Source: Chitinophagaceae bacterium IBVUCB2
GTDB lineage: Bacteria > Bacteroidota > Bacteroidia > Chitinophagales > Chitinophagaceae
Direction: 5' to 3'
NCBI GenBank assembly: GCA_002127295.1
Contig: NFUV01000001.1
Span: 558,001-622,000 of the forward strand
Length of the DNA stretch: 64,000 nucleotides
Both the position numbers and the translations under genes were made by a program. Shown here piece by piece: positions 37,093 to 46,286 of this stretch. The notes below the pieces were generated by a model. That model ran no database searches. It was not told the origin of the DNA and saw only the letters and a program-made list of their open reading frames with translations. The stretch's first letter is position 1. The number at the start of each line of letters is the position of its first letter.

Positions 37093-37746
37093 ATGAGAGC
37101 AACCATTATTGGTGCTACCGGACTTATCGGCGGCTATTTACTGGAAGAATTATTACAAGACCGTTTTTACGATACGGTCAGGATCTTGATACGTCGCCCG
37201 GTAGAATTTACGCATACTAAATTGGAAAAGAAACTGGTTGACTTTGCTGACGCAGAAAGTTTCCGGCTGGCATTGGAAGAAAGTGATGTAGTTTTCTGCA
37301 CCATAGGTACAACACAGAAAAAAGTAAAAGGTGATAAGGTTTCTTATCGAAAAATAGATTACGATATTGCTGTAAATGCTGCCCGGTTTTGCAAAATGAA
37401 TGGTTGCGAAACATTTGTCCTGGTCTCTTCTGTAGGTGCTAATAACAAGAGCAATAACTTTTATTTACAATTAAAAGGCGAAGTAGAAGATGCAGTGAAG
37501 AATACTGGTTTGAAATCAGTACATATTATGCGGCCTTCTGTTTTGCTGGGAGATAGAAAAGAATTTCGATTGGGAGAGAAAATATCAAAAACTATCATGT
37601 CTGCCTTTTCATTTTTGATTCCCGCAAAGTATAAACCTATTCATGGAAAACAAGTAGCCATAGCAATGTTAGCTGCTGCAAAAAAACGAAATGATGGCTT
37701 TTATATATATCACTATCCCGAAATAAAAACCATACTTATTTCTTAA
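37093..37746 (+). CDS. NAD(P)-binding oxidoreductase (NAD(P)H-dependent, atypical SDR)
   Basis: 217 aa. Rossmann loop IGATGLIGGYLLEELL (residues 4-19), FCTIGTTQKKVKG, FVLVSSVGANNKS and HIMRPSVLLGDRKEFR. Matches the atypical SDR group with HTATIP2-like nucleoside-diphosphate-sugar epimerases. No catalytic YxxxK is seen, so it may bind NADP without oxidoreduction. An alpha/beta hydrolase starts 22 nt downstream on the same strand. Confidence 0.82.
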   Translation: MRATIIGATGLIGGYLLEELLQDRFYDTVRILIRRPVEFTHTKLEKKLVDFADAESFRLALEESDVVFCTIGTTQKKVKGDKVSYRKIDYDIAVNAARFCKMNGCETFVLVSSVGANNKSNNFYLQLKGEVEDAVKNTGLKSVHIMRPSVLLGDRKEFRLGEKISKTIMSAFSFLIPAKYKPIHGKQVAIAMLAAAKKRNDGFYIYHYPEIKTILIS

Positions 37747-37768
37747 CTTCAGCGGATAAATTTTATGT

Positions 37769-39001
37769 ATGAGAAAAATCCAATTCCTGATTTCCATCCT
37801 GGTAGTAGCAGTACAGCTATCTTACTCTCAAACGGCAGAATCTTTATATAAAAAAGGTGATTCGTTATATAAACTAAAAGATTATAAGAATTCTGCAATG
37901 GCTTATTCGGCCGGAATAAAGATTCAGGGAAAAGCAACCGATGAGAATAATTATTGGAGGGCTGCCAGCCGATGGGCACTGGCAAAAGTTCCGGATAGTA
38001 GTTTTTACTTTTTAGACCTGCTTTCAAAATCATCAAATATTTCACAAGGGGATGTAAATGGGATTGAAGGCGATAAGGATTTCAATTCGGTAAAATTGGA
38101 TAGTCGCTGGACTCCGGTAATGGAGAAAATAATAACCAAAGCAAAGGCCAATTACAAAATGGATGAATTGATTTATGGCAGAAAGGATGGAGTGGCCTTA
38201 ACAATGCTACATATAAAACCAAGAGTAAAATCAAATAACAAAGCAATCGTTTGGGTAATTGCGGGTTCCTGGTTTTCTTCATACCAGCAGGCAGAAAGAA
38301 CAATTCGTCCATCTGCAATGTTTCTTGACAAAGGCTTTACGGTCTTCCTGGTTATACTTGGTTCGCAACCACGATATGCCATACCCGATGAGATAGAAGA
38401 CTTAAAAAGAGCAGTCCGTTATATCCGGTATAATTCAAAAAAACTGGAAATAAACCCTTTACAGATTGGAATTACAGGTGGCTCTGCCGGGGGACACCTA
38501 TCACTGGCCGTAGCAATGGCTGATGAAAAAATAGATAGCCTGGCTCAGGACCCGATAAACCGGGTATCATCAAGGGTACAGGCAGCAGCGGTGCTTTATC
38601 CACCAACTGATTGCCTTAACTGGGGAGGAGCCGGTTTTAATTTTATCAATAATAAAACCCTCCAGCTAGCCAACAGTATTTATGGGGCACTCGATTTTAC
38701 AAAGTGGAATGAACTTACTGCAACTTATGACCATGTTACCGATTCCAGTGCAAGAATAAAAATAGCCAAGGAAATGTCACCGATCTATTATGTTTCGCCT
38801 GACGATCCTCCCATTTTTATTATTCATGGCGATGCAGACAAAGTTGTCCCGTTGCAACAATCAGAATCTTTTGTTGCGCTATTGAAAAAAGAAGGTATTC
38901 AAAACAAATTTGTAATTAAAAAAGGTGGAGTGCATAACCCCGCTACAATGATGCCTGAGTTTTTGGATTTCCCAGATTGGTTTGACAGATATTTGAAATA
39001 A
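37769..39001 (+). CDS. Exported alpha/beta hydrolase with an N-terminal TPR-like segment
   Basis: 410 aa. Signal peptide (about 1-20), a TPR-like helical pair (ESLYKKGDSLYKLKDYKNSA at about 24-43), then an esterase-type hydrolase: nucleophile elbow GITGGSAGGHLSLA (Ser in GGSAGG), Asp in IHGDADKVVP, His in KKGGVHNPATM. The GGSAGGH form with TPR front end is the acetylxylan-esterase/BD-FAE-like group. Probable polysaccharide or lipid esterase in the periplasm; the substrate is unknown. Confidence 0.85.
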   Translation: MRKIQFLISILVVAVQLSYSQTAESLYKKGDSLYKLKDYKNSAMAYSAGIKIQGKATDENNYWRAASRWALAKVPDSSFYFLDLLSKSSNISQGDVNGIEGDKDFNSVKLDSRWTPVMEKIITKAKANYKMDELIYGRKDGVALTMLHIKPRVKSNNKAIVWVIAGSWFSSYQQAERTIRPSAMFLDKGFTVFLVILGSQPRYAIPDEIEDLKRAVRYIRYNSKKLEINPLQIGITGGSAGGHLSLAVAMADEKIDSLAQDPINRVSSRVQAAAVLYPPTDCLNWGGAGFNFINNKTLQLANSIYGALDFTKWNELTATYDHVTDSSARIKIAKEMSPIYYVSPDDPPIFIIHGDADKVVPLQQSESFVALLKKEGIQNKFVIKKGGVHNPATMMPEFLDFPDWFDRYLK

Positions 39002-39004
39002 AAA

Positions 39005-41500
39005 TTAAACCGCATCAACATCTGCCACAATGGTAACACTTCTGAAACTTTTGTTTTGATGAAGGATTGCCACCTGCTCCAGTAAATCTTTTTTACACTG
39101 GTTAATTGTTTTACCATCTCTTGGCAACTTAACAAGTAATTCAACCAGGTACTGATTTCTGATACGGCCAACAACAGGCTCTGCGGGACCAACTAAATAC
39201 TGGCCATACTTCAGTTTCATTGCATCCGTATAATTATGCGCCGCCCTTTCCACCACCTCTTTGATCTTGTGTTTGAAAGTGAGATGGATCAATCTTGAAA
39301 AAGGAGGGTAAAAAAATTCTTTACGTTTTTTCAACTCTTCCGCATACATAGCTTTATAATCATGTTGCTGTACTACCTGCAATAAGGGATGTTGCGGCTG
39401 CGATGTTTGAACCAACACTTTTCCGGTTTCTTCTTTTCTTCCGGCTCGTCCACTAACCTGTTCAATTAATTGAAAAGCTCTTTCATTCACCCTAAAATCT
39501 GCAAAATGTAAAAGCCCATCGGCGTCGAGAATTCCAACGAGGTCAACATTGTCAAAATCTAAACCTTTTACCACCATTTGTGTTCCAACAAGTATATCGA
39601 TGCGCTTCTGTTCAAACTGTTGGATCAATATATCATGTGCATTTTTCCCTTTCACCGTATCAATATCCATTCTTGCCACTTTTGCATCAGGAAAGGTTTC
39701 CTGCAACTGCTCTTCTATCTTTTCTGTTCCAAAATTTCGTTGCAGAAACTTATCGCTGCCACAAGCGGCACAAGTATGTACCGGCGGATAAGTAGTGCCG
39801 CAATAATGACAAACTAATTTATTACTGAGTTTATGAAAAGTCAGTGATACATCACAGTACTTGCATTGAGGTATCCAACTGCATACACTGCAAATCTGGT
39901 AGGGAGAATAACCTCTCCTGTTCTGAAATAAAATTACCTGGCGATTTCTTGCAATCACCTCGTTTACTGCTTCTACCAATTGCGGCGATAACATTATTTT
40001 CGATCTGTCCTTCTGCATGATCTTACGCAGGTCGATCATTTCAATTGGCGGTAGTTTTAGATCGCCGTAGCGCTGCATTAGTTCTACCATGCCGTATTTA
40101 CCGCTTGTAGCATTGTAATAACTTTCTACCGAAGGTGTGCCGCTACCAAGCAATGTTTTAGCATTGAACAGTGAGGCGAAATAAATAGCCGCATCCCTCC
40201 CATTGTATCTTGGCGCCGGTTCTTGTTGTTTAAAAGAAGAATCATGTTCCTCATCACAAATTATTAATCCCAGGTTTTGATAAGGAAGAAACACTGAAGA
40301 CCTTGCTCCCAAAATCACTCTCAGTTCGCCATTCTTTACTTTATTCCAAATTTCCACTCTTTCATTTTGAGAAAACTTGGAGTGATAAATGCCAATATAG
40401 CCCCCGAAGTGTTTTTGTAATCTTCGAATAACCTGGGATGTCAATGCAATCTCCGGCAGCATGTATAAAACCTGCTTTCCTTGCTTTATATATTCCTCTA
40501 TTAGTTTAATGTAGATATTCGTTTTACCACTGGAAGTAACTCCGTGCAATAAACAAACTGCTTTGACTTGCAATTGCTCTTTTACTTCAGTAAATGCTTT
40601 TTGCTGTGCTGCACTTAATTCAAAATCTATCTGCACATTCTTAGGAAGATATTTTATCCTGTCAATAATTCTTTTTTCAGTCCACAATATTTTCTTTTCT
40701 ACCAATCCTTTCAATTGTGCTTCAGATGCACCGGACTTTTTTAGCAGAGCAGATTTCACTACCTCTCCTTCTGTCTTTATAAGATGAAGATAACTGAGTA
40801 GCAACTCCATTTGCTTCGGTGCTTTTGTCCAGTTATTCAGCAGGTCAGATAATTTTTCTTCGCTATCATATGCTGGATTCAGCAGCACATAGGTTTCTTT
40901 CTTGGGGGTATAAGTTTGTTTCAACGATTCCCATACAAAACAAACTTTCTTTTGAATCAACCGGTTGATAACGGGATAAACATGAGATGAGTCTAATACC
41001 TGCTGTACTTCAGCAAGATTCAACTCTTTTTTTATCAATAATGCTTCTGCTACAATATATTCATCATGATCGAGTGCGGAGAACTCATCACCGTATTCTT
41101 CATTATAAACCAATATGGTTTCGCTTGATAATTTAAAGTGAGCAGGTAATGCAGCCGCCATCACCTCCCCTTCACTGCACATATAATACGAGGCAATCCA
41201 TTCCCAAAGCTTTAGTTGTTCTTCAAATATTACAGGTTCTGCGTCGAGTACATTCAGAATATCTTTTGTTTCAAAAAATTCCGGCTTGTCATTATGTAAT
41301 TGTTTTACAATGCCTGCATATTTTTTGCTCTTTCCCAAATTCACTTCTACCCTGCAGCCGGGTTTTACTGCTTCCAGTAGATGGGCAGGTACAGACCATG
41401 TGTAATTTTTGGGTAAAGCGGCGGGAATGATGATCTCGGCAAAACCTCCAAATCCTAAAAGGGAGTTAGTTGGATTAATATTTAAACTTTCTTCTTCCAT
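39005..41500 (-). CDS. priA: Primosomal protein N' (replication restart helicase PriA)
   Basis: 831 aa. N-terminal 3'BD, winged-helix, then helicase core: GVTSSGKTNIYIKLI (Walker A), LYMLPEIALTSQ, ICDEEHDSSFKQQEP (DEEH box), SGTPSVESY. Zinc-binding module with eight Cys (CSVCSWIPQCKYC, CHYC, CAAC), then ILVGTQMVVKGLDFDNV and QVSGRAGR. Restarts stalled replication forks by loading DnaB through PriB/DnaT or equivalent. Complete and of normal length. Convergent with the hydrolase gene with 3 nt between stops. Confidence 0.97.
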   Translation of the reverse strand: MEEESLNINPTNSLLGFGGFAEIIIPAALPKNYTWSVPAHLLEAVKPGCRVEVNLGKSKKYAGIVKQLHNDKPEFFETKDILNVLDAEPVIFEEQLKLWEWIASYYMCSEGEVMAAALPAHFKLSSETILVYNEEYGDEFSALDHDEYIVAEALLIKKELNLAEVQQVLDSSHVYPVINRLIQKKVCFVWESLKQTYTPKKETYVLLNPAYDSEEKLSDLLNNWTKAPKQMELLLSYLHLIKTEGEVVKSALLKKSGASEAQLKGLVEKKILWTEKRIIDRIKYLPKNVQIDFELSAAQQKAFTEVKEQLQVKAVCLLHGVTSSGKTNIYIKLIEEYIKQGKQVLYMLPEIALTSQVIRRLQKHFGGYIGIYHSKFSQNERVEIWNKVKNGELRVILGARSSVFLPYQNLGLIICDEEHDSSFKQQEPAPRYNGRDAAIYFASLFNAKTLLGSGTPSVESYYNATSGKYGMVELMQRYGDLKLPPIEMIDLRKIMQKDRSKIMLSPQLVEAVNEVIARNRQVILFQNRRGYSPYQICSVCSWIPQCKYCDVSLTFHKLSNKLVCHYCGTTYPPVHTCAACGSDKFLQRNFGTEKIEEQLQETFPDAKVARMDIDTVKGKNAHDILIQQFEQKRIDILVGTQMVVKGLDFDNVDLVGILDADGLLHFADFRVNERAFQLIEQVSGRAGRKEETGKVLVQTSQPQHPLLQVVQQHDYKAMYAEELKKRKEFFYPPFSRLIHLTFKHKIKEVVERAAHNYTDAMKLKYGQYLVGPAEPVVGRIRNQYLVELLVKLPRDGKTINQCKKDLLEQVAILHQNKSFRSVTIVADVDAV

Positions 41501-41530
41501 TCAATAACAAATCTAAATTATATCGGGAAC

Positions 41531-42301
41531 TCAAATCTCCTCTTTAGTGGTTTGGGATTTTCTCCATGCCCCGTCATATTCAATCAATTTACTTTCCATA
41601 ATATCAAACACTTCTTGCTTCAGCTTTTCAACATCAGCAGAAGTATAACCTGCCACATTAATCTCCTTTAAATAAAGAAGACGGTTTTGACCGGGTGTCA
41701 TCTGAAATAAACTTTCATAGGGCATACGGCGATAGGCATCTAAAAACAAAACCGGTTTAATTGGTGTTTGTGTTTCTATGGCCAGTTTAAATGCACCATC
41801 ATAAAAATCTTTCAATGGCGCTGTACCCATATTAAAAGTTCCTTCCGGAAATACCAATACAGAAATACCTTTTTTGATCAGCGATTTTAATATCAACAGA
41901 CTCTTTGCACGGTTGGCTGGGCTGCTACGATCAACTGTTACAATAGCATTTCTATAAATAAAACCAAACACCGGCACTTTGCTCATTTCTACTTTTCCTA
42001 AAGGTCTGATGGGCTGGCGATAGGCTTTGGGAATCATTGCCGAATCCAAATAGGAAATGTGATTGGTCACAAAAATATAGGCCTTCTTTTTATCATGCGG
42101 AGCTTCGAATATTTTTTTATGCCAGATAAAAATTAACGCAAACCAAATATCAGCCCATAGCATACATAACCGCATTACCATATTGCCACCTTTTAGTCGC
42201 CCAAAGAAGCTGGAAATAATAACAAATGGAAATATGAGCAGCATGACGGCTACAAAAGTGATGAAGGCATAGAGACTGTATATTGCTTTTATAATTTTCA
42301 C
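41531..42301 (-). CDS. plsC: 1-acyl-sn-glycerol-3-phosphate acyltransferase
   Basis: 256 aa from GTG at 42299-42301. The open frame continues to 42514 but that part would overlap the upstream gene and lacks homologous sequence, so the GTG is preferred. One membrane segment at about 10-35, HX4D motif NHISYLD (acceptor-activating His and Asp), and FPEGTFN (phosphate-binding). Transfers a second acyl chain to lysophosphatidic acid. Confidence 0.88.
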   Translation of the reverse strand: MKIIKAIYSLYAFITFVAVMLLIFPFVIISSFFGRLKGGNMVMRLCMLWADIWFALIFIWHKKIFEAPHDKKKAYIFVTNHISYLDSAMIPKAYRQPIRPLGKVEMSKVPVFGFIYRNAIVTVDRSSPANRAKSLLILKSLIKKGISVLVFPEGTFNMGTAPLKDFYDGAFKLAIETQTPIKPVLFLDAYRRMPYESLFQMTPGQNRLLYLKEINVAGYTSADVEKLKQEVFDIMESKLIEYDGAWRKSQTTKEEI

Positions 42302-42401
42302 TTGCGAATTGTAAATTTTGACTAGAGATTGGTGAGTTGCGAACCGAACGTACAAGAGTGCGACGCAAGAGAAGGTGATAGCAGAGCTGTAGCCGGGTTC
42401 A

Positions 42402-42878
42402 TCATTTTTTATTTTTGTATTTATCATCATCACCCGGGCAACTGCACTGAAAATCGGTTTCCAGGTCAATAACAGTAACCACTGTTGTGGATTCATTACA
42501 TTGGGCATAAACAATTCTCACCCGTTGGTCATCTTTTGTAACACCTTCTATAGCATAACGGGGGCAACGGGGATTTTGTAAATCGCTTTTGTTATAATTT
42601 ATTTTTCCATCCTGCATAATTTCTTCTACTTCTGCCTGCGAAATTTTGCGGCACTGCATTCTGCATTTTGCATGATTGCTGTACTCGAGATAAGATATGC
42701 GGCGGTCGAATCCCCTGTCACGGTCAGTTCTATTGCTGGCAGGATCTTTAGGTTTAGTAGTGGTGGTTTTTGGCTTAGGTGCAGGCTCATCATTTTTCCG
42801 TAATTGCCTGATTACAATAATGGCTATTAATAGTACAGCAATGAGGATATACGGAGCCCATTTCTTATTCACTTTCAA
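42402..42878 (-). CDS. DUF4258 membrane-anchored protein
   Basis: 158 aa; the likely start is TTG at 42876-42878 or GTG at 42870-42872. One N-terminal helix (about 9-25), a Lys/Pro/Thr-rich linker, then a DUF4258 domain (about 65-140) with YSNHAKCRMQCRKISQAEVE and RVRIVYAQC; C-terminal CSCPGDDD. DUF4258 resembles RelE-type RNases but this version is tethered and has an extra Cys set (about 72, 76, 104, 144, 146). No antitoxin gene is adjacent, so a toxin function is not indicated. Confidence 0.72.
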   Translation of the reverse strand: MKVNKKWAPYILIAVLLIAIIVIRQLRKNDEPAPKPKTTTTKPKDPASNRTDRDRGFDRRISYLEYSNHAKCRMQCRKISQAEVEEIMQDGKINYNKSDLQNPRCPRYAIEGVTKDDQRVRIVYAQCNESTTVVTVIDLETDFQCSCPGDDDKYKNKK

Positions 42879-42946
42879 ACATTTGGATAAAAATACCTGA
42901 ATTTAAAAAATCAGCGAAATCAAACTTAATCCTGCCAGCGGTGGTT

Positions 42947-42954
42947 TATCTTTG
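42947..42954 (+). promoter_or_regulatory. -7 promoter element of mtaB, predicting a leaderless mRNA
   Basis: TATCTTTG, 7 nt upstream of the ATG at 42962. In this phylum transcription starts about 5-8 nt after the TTTG, so the transcript may begin at or within a base or two of the start codon. Confidence 0.6.
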
Positions 42955-42961
42955 CCGCCTT

Positions 42962-44254
42962 ATGGCGGAATCGAAAACAGTGGCCTTTCACACACTTGGT
43001 TGTAAGCTGAATTTTTCAGAAACATCTTCTCTTTCCCGTTTGCTGGAGAATGAAGGGTTTGAGAAAAAGGAATTTGAGGATGTGGCCGATGTATATGTGA
43101 TCAATACTTGTTCGGTTACCGACAATGCCGATAAGGAATGCCGGCAAATCGTTCGCCGGATACAACGAAAAGCACCCGAAAGCCTGGTGGTTATTACAGG
43201 TTGCTATGCACAATTAAAACCAAAAGAAATCTCGGAAATTCCGGGTGTGGATCTGGTATTGGGTGCTGCTGAAAAATTCAATATCGCCCAACATATCCGG
43301 GAGTTAGCAAAAGGTGATTCTGCAAAAATTTGCAGTTGCGATATTGAAGAAGTGTCCGGTTTTCATGCTTCCTGGTCGGTAAATGACCGTACCAGAACTT
43401 TTTTAAAAGTACAGGATGGCTGTGATTATAATTGTTCTTTCTGTACCATCCCAATGGCAAGAGGAAAAAGCCGAAGCGATAATATTGTAAATGTGGTGCA
43501 ACAAGCAAATGAATTGGCGCAACATGGTGTCAAAGAAATTGTACTGACCGGAATCAACTTAGGCGATTTTGGAAAAGGACCGGATGGTGCCGGAGAAACG
43601 ATAGCCATCAGCAACCGGGAAGAGAACTTCTTTGAGCTGGTGAAAGAGTTAGATAAAGTTGAAGGCATTCAACGGTACCGCATTTCTTCCATTGAGCCGA
43701 ATTTATTGACAAATGAAATAATTGAATTTGTTGCGAACAGCGATAAGTTCATGCCGCACTTTCATATTCCCTTGCAAAGTGGAAGTAATAAAATTTTAGG
43801 AGCAATGCGCCGCCGCTACAAAAGGGAATTGTATGCAGAAAGAGTTGCATTGATAAAAACATTAATGCCGCATTGCGCAATTGGCGTAGATGTGATCGTT
43901 GGATTTCCCGGCGAAACGGAAGAGAATTTTAAAGAAACATTTGACTTTTTACATTCGCTGGATATTTCTTATTTACATGTGTTTACCTATTCTGAAAGAG
44001 ATAATACTCATGCATTGACATTGGATCCTGTGGTTCCTGCCAATATACGCAACGAACGAAATAAAACACTCCGCAATCTTTCTTACATGAAGATGCAATA
44101 CTTTACTCAACAACATGCGGGACAAACCCGTAAAGTATTGTTTGAAAAGAATGGCAAGCATGAAATGATGGAAGGTTACACAGATAATTATATTAAAATT
44201 TCCACACCGTTTAGAAATGAATGGGCCAATGAAATTGTGGAGTGGAAGATGTGA
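42962..44254 (+). CDS. mtaB: tRNA t6A37 methylthiotransferase MtaB
   Basis: 430 aa from ATG 42962; the extension to 42941 would span the promoter. N-terminal UPF0004 domain with three Cys (TLGCKLN, VINTCSVTDNAD, ITGCYAQ), radical-SAM cluster DGCDYNCSFCTIPMARGKSR (CxxxCxxC), and a C-terminal TRAM-like domain. Adds a methylthio group to N6-threonylcarbamoyladenosine at position 37 of tRNA. Similar MiaB and RimO are excluded by the TLGCKLN form. Confidence 0.93.
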   Translation: MAESKTVAFHTLGCKLNFSETSSLSRLLENEGFEKKEFEDVADVYVINTCSVTDNADKECRQIVRRIQRKAPESLVVITGCYAQLKPKEISEIPGVDLVLGAAEKFNIAQHIRELAKGDSAKICSCDIEEVSGFHASWSVNDRTRTFLKVQDGCDYNCSFCTIPMARGKSRSDNIVNVVQQANELAQHGVKEIVLTGINLGDFGKGPDGAGETIAISNREENFFELVKELDKVEGIQRYRISSIEPNLLTNEIIEFVANSDKFMPHFHIPLQSGSNKILGAMRRRYKRELYAERVALIKTLMPHCAIGVDVIVGFPGETEENFKETFDFLHSLDISYLHVFTYSERDNTHALTLDPVVPANIRNERNKTLRNLSYMKMQYFTQQHAGQTRKVLFEKNGKHEMMEGYTDNYIKISTPFRNEWANEIVEWKM

Positions 44255-44255
44255 T

Positions 44256-44675
44256 TTATAGCAGGAATAATGCACAAATAGCTGCTGCAAAAAACAAAGC
44301 TCCTATCGTACCAAAAATGATATTATTACTTCGGGCACGGCTATCTTCCTTCAAAACATATTTCTCAGGTTTTGCAGGATTGTAATAGAGTGCTATTTCA
44401 TCGCCTTTTGCAAATAATCGTGGCTTCCTGGAAGTTAAATAAAGGACTGAAATCAGGCTGCCAGAAAAAGGTTGATACTTTATAACAGATTCATAGTACT
44501 TATTCCCTTTCAATCCCCTTCTTTCTATTACATCAACAATTTTACCCGTGACAAGGTGATTCAATTTGATTATTTTTTTCTGCCGGGAATTGTATAGCCA
44601 AACGATTAACATTATCATACTGCCACCGAAAGAAAGTACAGCAAAAAAAATAATGCCTTCAGTAGAAAATTTCAT
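44256..44675 (-). CDS. DUF3592 membrane protein
   Basis: 139 aa. Membrane helix near each end (about 7-27, 118-137), a beta-rich middle with VTGKIVDVIERRGLKGNKYY, a pattern of DUF3592. Function unknown. Convergent with mtaB: the two stop codons are 1 nt apart. Confidence 0.7.
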   Translation of the reverse strand: MKFSTEGIIFFAVLSFGGSMIMLIVWLYNSRQKKIIKLNHLVTGKIVDVIERRGLKGNKYYESVIKYQPFSGSLISVLYLTSRKPRLFAKGDEIALYYNPAKPEKYVLKEDSRARSNNIIFGTIGALFFAAAICALFLL

Positions 44676-44724
44676 TACTAATAAATCGATTATTCGCTGA
44701 TCAAATTAATCAGGATGCAAATAG

Positions 44725-44798
44725 TGGAACGTACTGGATTCGAACCAGTGACCCCTACCATGTCAAGGTAATACTCTAACCAACTGAGCTAACGTTCC
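44725..44798 (-). tRNA. tRNA-Val (anticodon GAC)
   Basis: 74 nt on the minus strand. Acceptor GGAACGT/ACGTTCC, anticodon stem TTACC/GGTAG with loop TTGACAT, T-loop GGTTCGAATCC. Confidence 0.95.
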
Positions 44799-44880
44799 CT
44801 TAAGATAAAAATAGGAGTTTAATAACTTTCTTTTTACTCCCGGTGCAACTTTCCTACATTTAGAGTGTCATTTATTAGAG

Positions 44881-45171
44881 ATGCAGAAATACCAGGTTAC
44901 TATACAATTTGAAATAACTGACGATTTTATGGACTTAGTACCAGAACATCGTAATTATATCAACCTGCTTATCAATAATACTACGATTGATCACTATGCT
45001 GTTAGCATGGAAACACAGCGGTCCTGGATCACCTTAAATGCTGAAAGCAAAAAAGAAGTAGAAAAGATCTTGAAAAAATCGCCCCTGTTTAAATTCTGGA
45101 CCTTTGAAATTGATGAGTTGTTCGTATTGGACGGGCAGCATTATCGTTTACCTGAAGTAAATCCCAATTAA
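44881..45171 (+). CDS. Hypothetical protein, 96 aa, dimeric-barrel-like
   Basis: ATG 44881. KYQVTIQFEITDDFMDLVPE then NNTTIDHYAVSMETQRSWIT and EVEKILKKSPLFKFWTFEID: alternating beta-alpha-beta with an ending beta, a ferredoxin-like pattern as in YCII and muconolactone-isomerase folds. That is a fold guess; I do not recognise the family. No conserved neighbour links. The downstream gene (tag) is on the other strand. Confidence 0.65.
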   Translation: MQKYQVTIQFEITDDFMDLVPEHRNYINLLINNTTIDHYAVSMETQRSWITLNAESKKEVEKILKKSPLFKFWTFEIDELFVLDGQHYRLPEVNPN

Positions 45172-45216
45172 TTATTGAATCATCGCTGTATTGACTCCAA
45201 ACTCCCGACTAACGAC

Positions 45217-45765
45217 TCATCTCTCCGCCCATTTCGGTTTCTTTTTCATTACTTTTTTATACACCGGGCAGGTTTCCACATGTGCTCCCGGCAAATAACC
45301 AGCACTCATTAAAAATTCATTTACAATTTCACCTCCGGTAAAACGAAAAGTTTGTTTAAAGAGTTTCACCCATTCTTCTTTTGTTTTAGGATGATGCTTA
45401 TCTAACCATTTTTTAAAGGATCCTGTTTCCTTTTGAATCGTTTTAATTGTTTTGGCATTATGTATGGCTGCTTCAATTTTTAATCGGTTGCGGATAATAC
45501 CCGCATCCAGCATCAACTTTTCTTTTTTAGCATCAGAATAGCGGGCTACCTTATCGATATTAAAATCATCAAAAGCTTTAAAAAAATTGTCTTTCTTTTT
45601 TAGGATGGTTTCCCAACTCAATCCGGCCTGGTTTATTTCCAGCACTAATCTTGCAAACAGCAGGTTATCATCATCAATCGGGAAGCCATATTCCTTGTCG
45701 TGGTAATCCCTATGAACCGTGTCTTTTCCTTTATTCAAAACAAACTCACAATAAGTAGTTGCCAT
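45217..45765 (-). CDS. tag: DNA-3-methyladenine glycosylase I
   Basis: 182 aa. Excises 3-methyladenine from alkylated DNA. Contains YHDKEYGFPIDDDNLLFARL, EINQAGLSWETILKKKDNF (HhH-GPD-like helix), and C-terminal GAHVETCPVYKK with the His and Cys of the zinc snap; the N-terminal Cys is in YCEFV (residue 6) and a second His in VHRDYH. Normal length. Confidence 0.93.
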   Translation of the reverse strand: MATTYCEFVLNKGKDTVHRDYHDKEYGFPIDDDNLLFARLVLEINQAGLSWETILKKKDNFFKAFDDFNIDKVARYSDAKKEKLMLDAGIIRNRLKIEAAIHNAKTIKTIQKETGSFKKWLDKHHPKTKEEWVKLFKQTFRFTGGEIVNEFLMSAGYLPGAHVETCPVYKKVMKKKPKWAER

Positions 45766-45800
45766 ACAATCAATTTGGGCCGAAAATAGATGAAAATTAT

Positions 45801-45832
45801 TTTGTCTGAAAACTGATACAACCCTATCTTTG
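45801..45832 (+). promoter_or_regulatory. Promoter of tRNA-Val(TAC)
   Basis: TTTG at 45801-45804 and TATCTTTG at 45825-45832 with 20-nt spacing, a near-perfect Bacteroidota promoter. Predicted start only about 7 nt before the tRNA. Confidence 0.8.
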
Positions 45833-45845
45833 CCGTCCCGAAAAA

Positions 45846-45920
45846 GGGAGTTTAGCTCAGCTGGTTCAGAGCATCTGCCTTACAAGCAGAGGGTCGGCGG
45901 TTCGAACCCGTCAACTCCCA
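45846..45920 (+). tRNA. tRNA-Val (anticodon TAC)
   Basis: 75 nt. Acceptor GGGAGTT/AACTCCC, anticodon stem TCTGC/GCAGA with loop CTTACAA, T-loop GGTTCGAACCC. Marks the left edge of the accessory segment. Confidence 0.96.
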
Positions 45921-45930
45921 CTTAATAATT

Positions 45931-45963
45931 AAGCAGTTATGATTTTATCATAGCTGCTTTTTT
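45931..45963 (+). terminator. Terminator after tRNA-Val(TAC)
   Basis: 13-bp stem with one wobble (45931-45943 with 45947-45959) and a following T-run. Confidence 0.85.
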
Positions 45964-45968
45964 GCTTT

Positions 45969-45990
45969 TGTGACCTCAAATGTGACCTCA
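45969..45990. repeat. Direct repeat TGTGACCTCA x2 beside tRNA-Val
   Basis: TGTGACCTCA at 45969-45978 and again at 45981-45990, 2 nt apart, just downstream of the tRNA terminator. Tandem short repeats next to a tRNA 3' end are often the core-type or arm-type sites of an integrative element, but no integrase is in the window, so this is only suggestive. Confidence 0.5.
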
Positions 45991-46097
45991 GATTGATTAA
46001 AGAAAGATAACCCCACAATTAATAAAGGAAAACAAAACGATGATGTAAGTGTGTGCGGATTTGCACCATAGCTTTTGCGATTATTAAACCTAACGGT

Positions 46098-46286
46098 TTA
46101 CCGTAACTGACGGGTTACAATTTCAAGTTGTAATCCCATGTACTGGCAAAATTCTTCAACAGTAACAACCTGGTGTTGCTGCTTATTGAAATGCTCTTTA
46201 ATCTTCTTAATAAGATTTCTGCCATAACGGTCGCTTCTGCCTGTGATTATCTGAATGTCTTTCGGATAAATACAGAGTCTATTCAT
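46098..46286 (-). CDS. Small conserved Bacteroidota protein, 62 aa
   Basis: ATG at 46284-46286. MNRLCIYPKDIQIITGRSDR then GRNLIKKIKEHFNKQQHQ and VVTVEEFCQYMGL. The two helical pairs (IQIITG..YGRNLIKKI; VEEFCQYMGL..EIVTRQL) look like a small winged or helix-turn-helix module that could bind DNA. I recall similar short proteins being common in accessory regions of Bacteroidota but cannot name the family. Its role in the segment is unknown. Confidence 0.65.
   Translation of the reverse strand: MNRLCIYPKDIQIITGRSDRYGRNLIKKIKEHFNKQQHQVVTVEEFCQYMGLQLEIVTRQLR

Noticed and set aside
42302-42514. N-terminal 71 residues of the plsC frame
   Set aside because: This part overlaps the DUF4258 gene on the same strand in another frame and has no acyltransferase homology; the GTG at 42301 fits better.
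42402-42878. DUF4258 protein as a RelE-type toxin
   Set aside because: It has a membrane anchor and extra cysteines, and no antitoxin gene is next to it.
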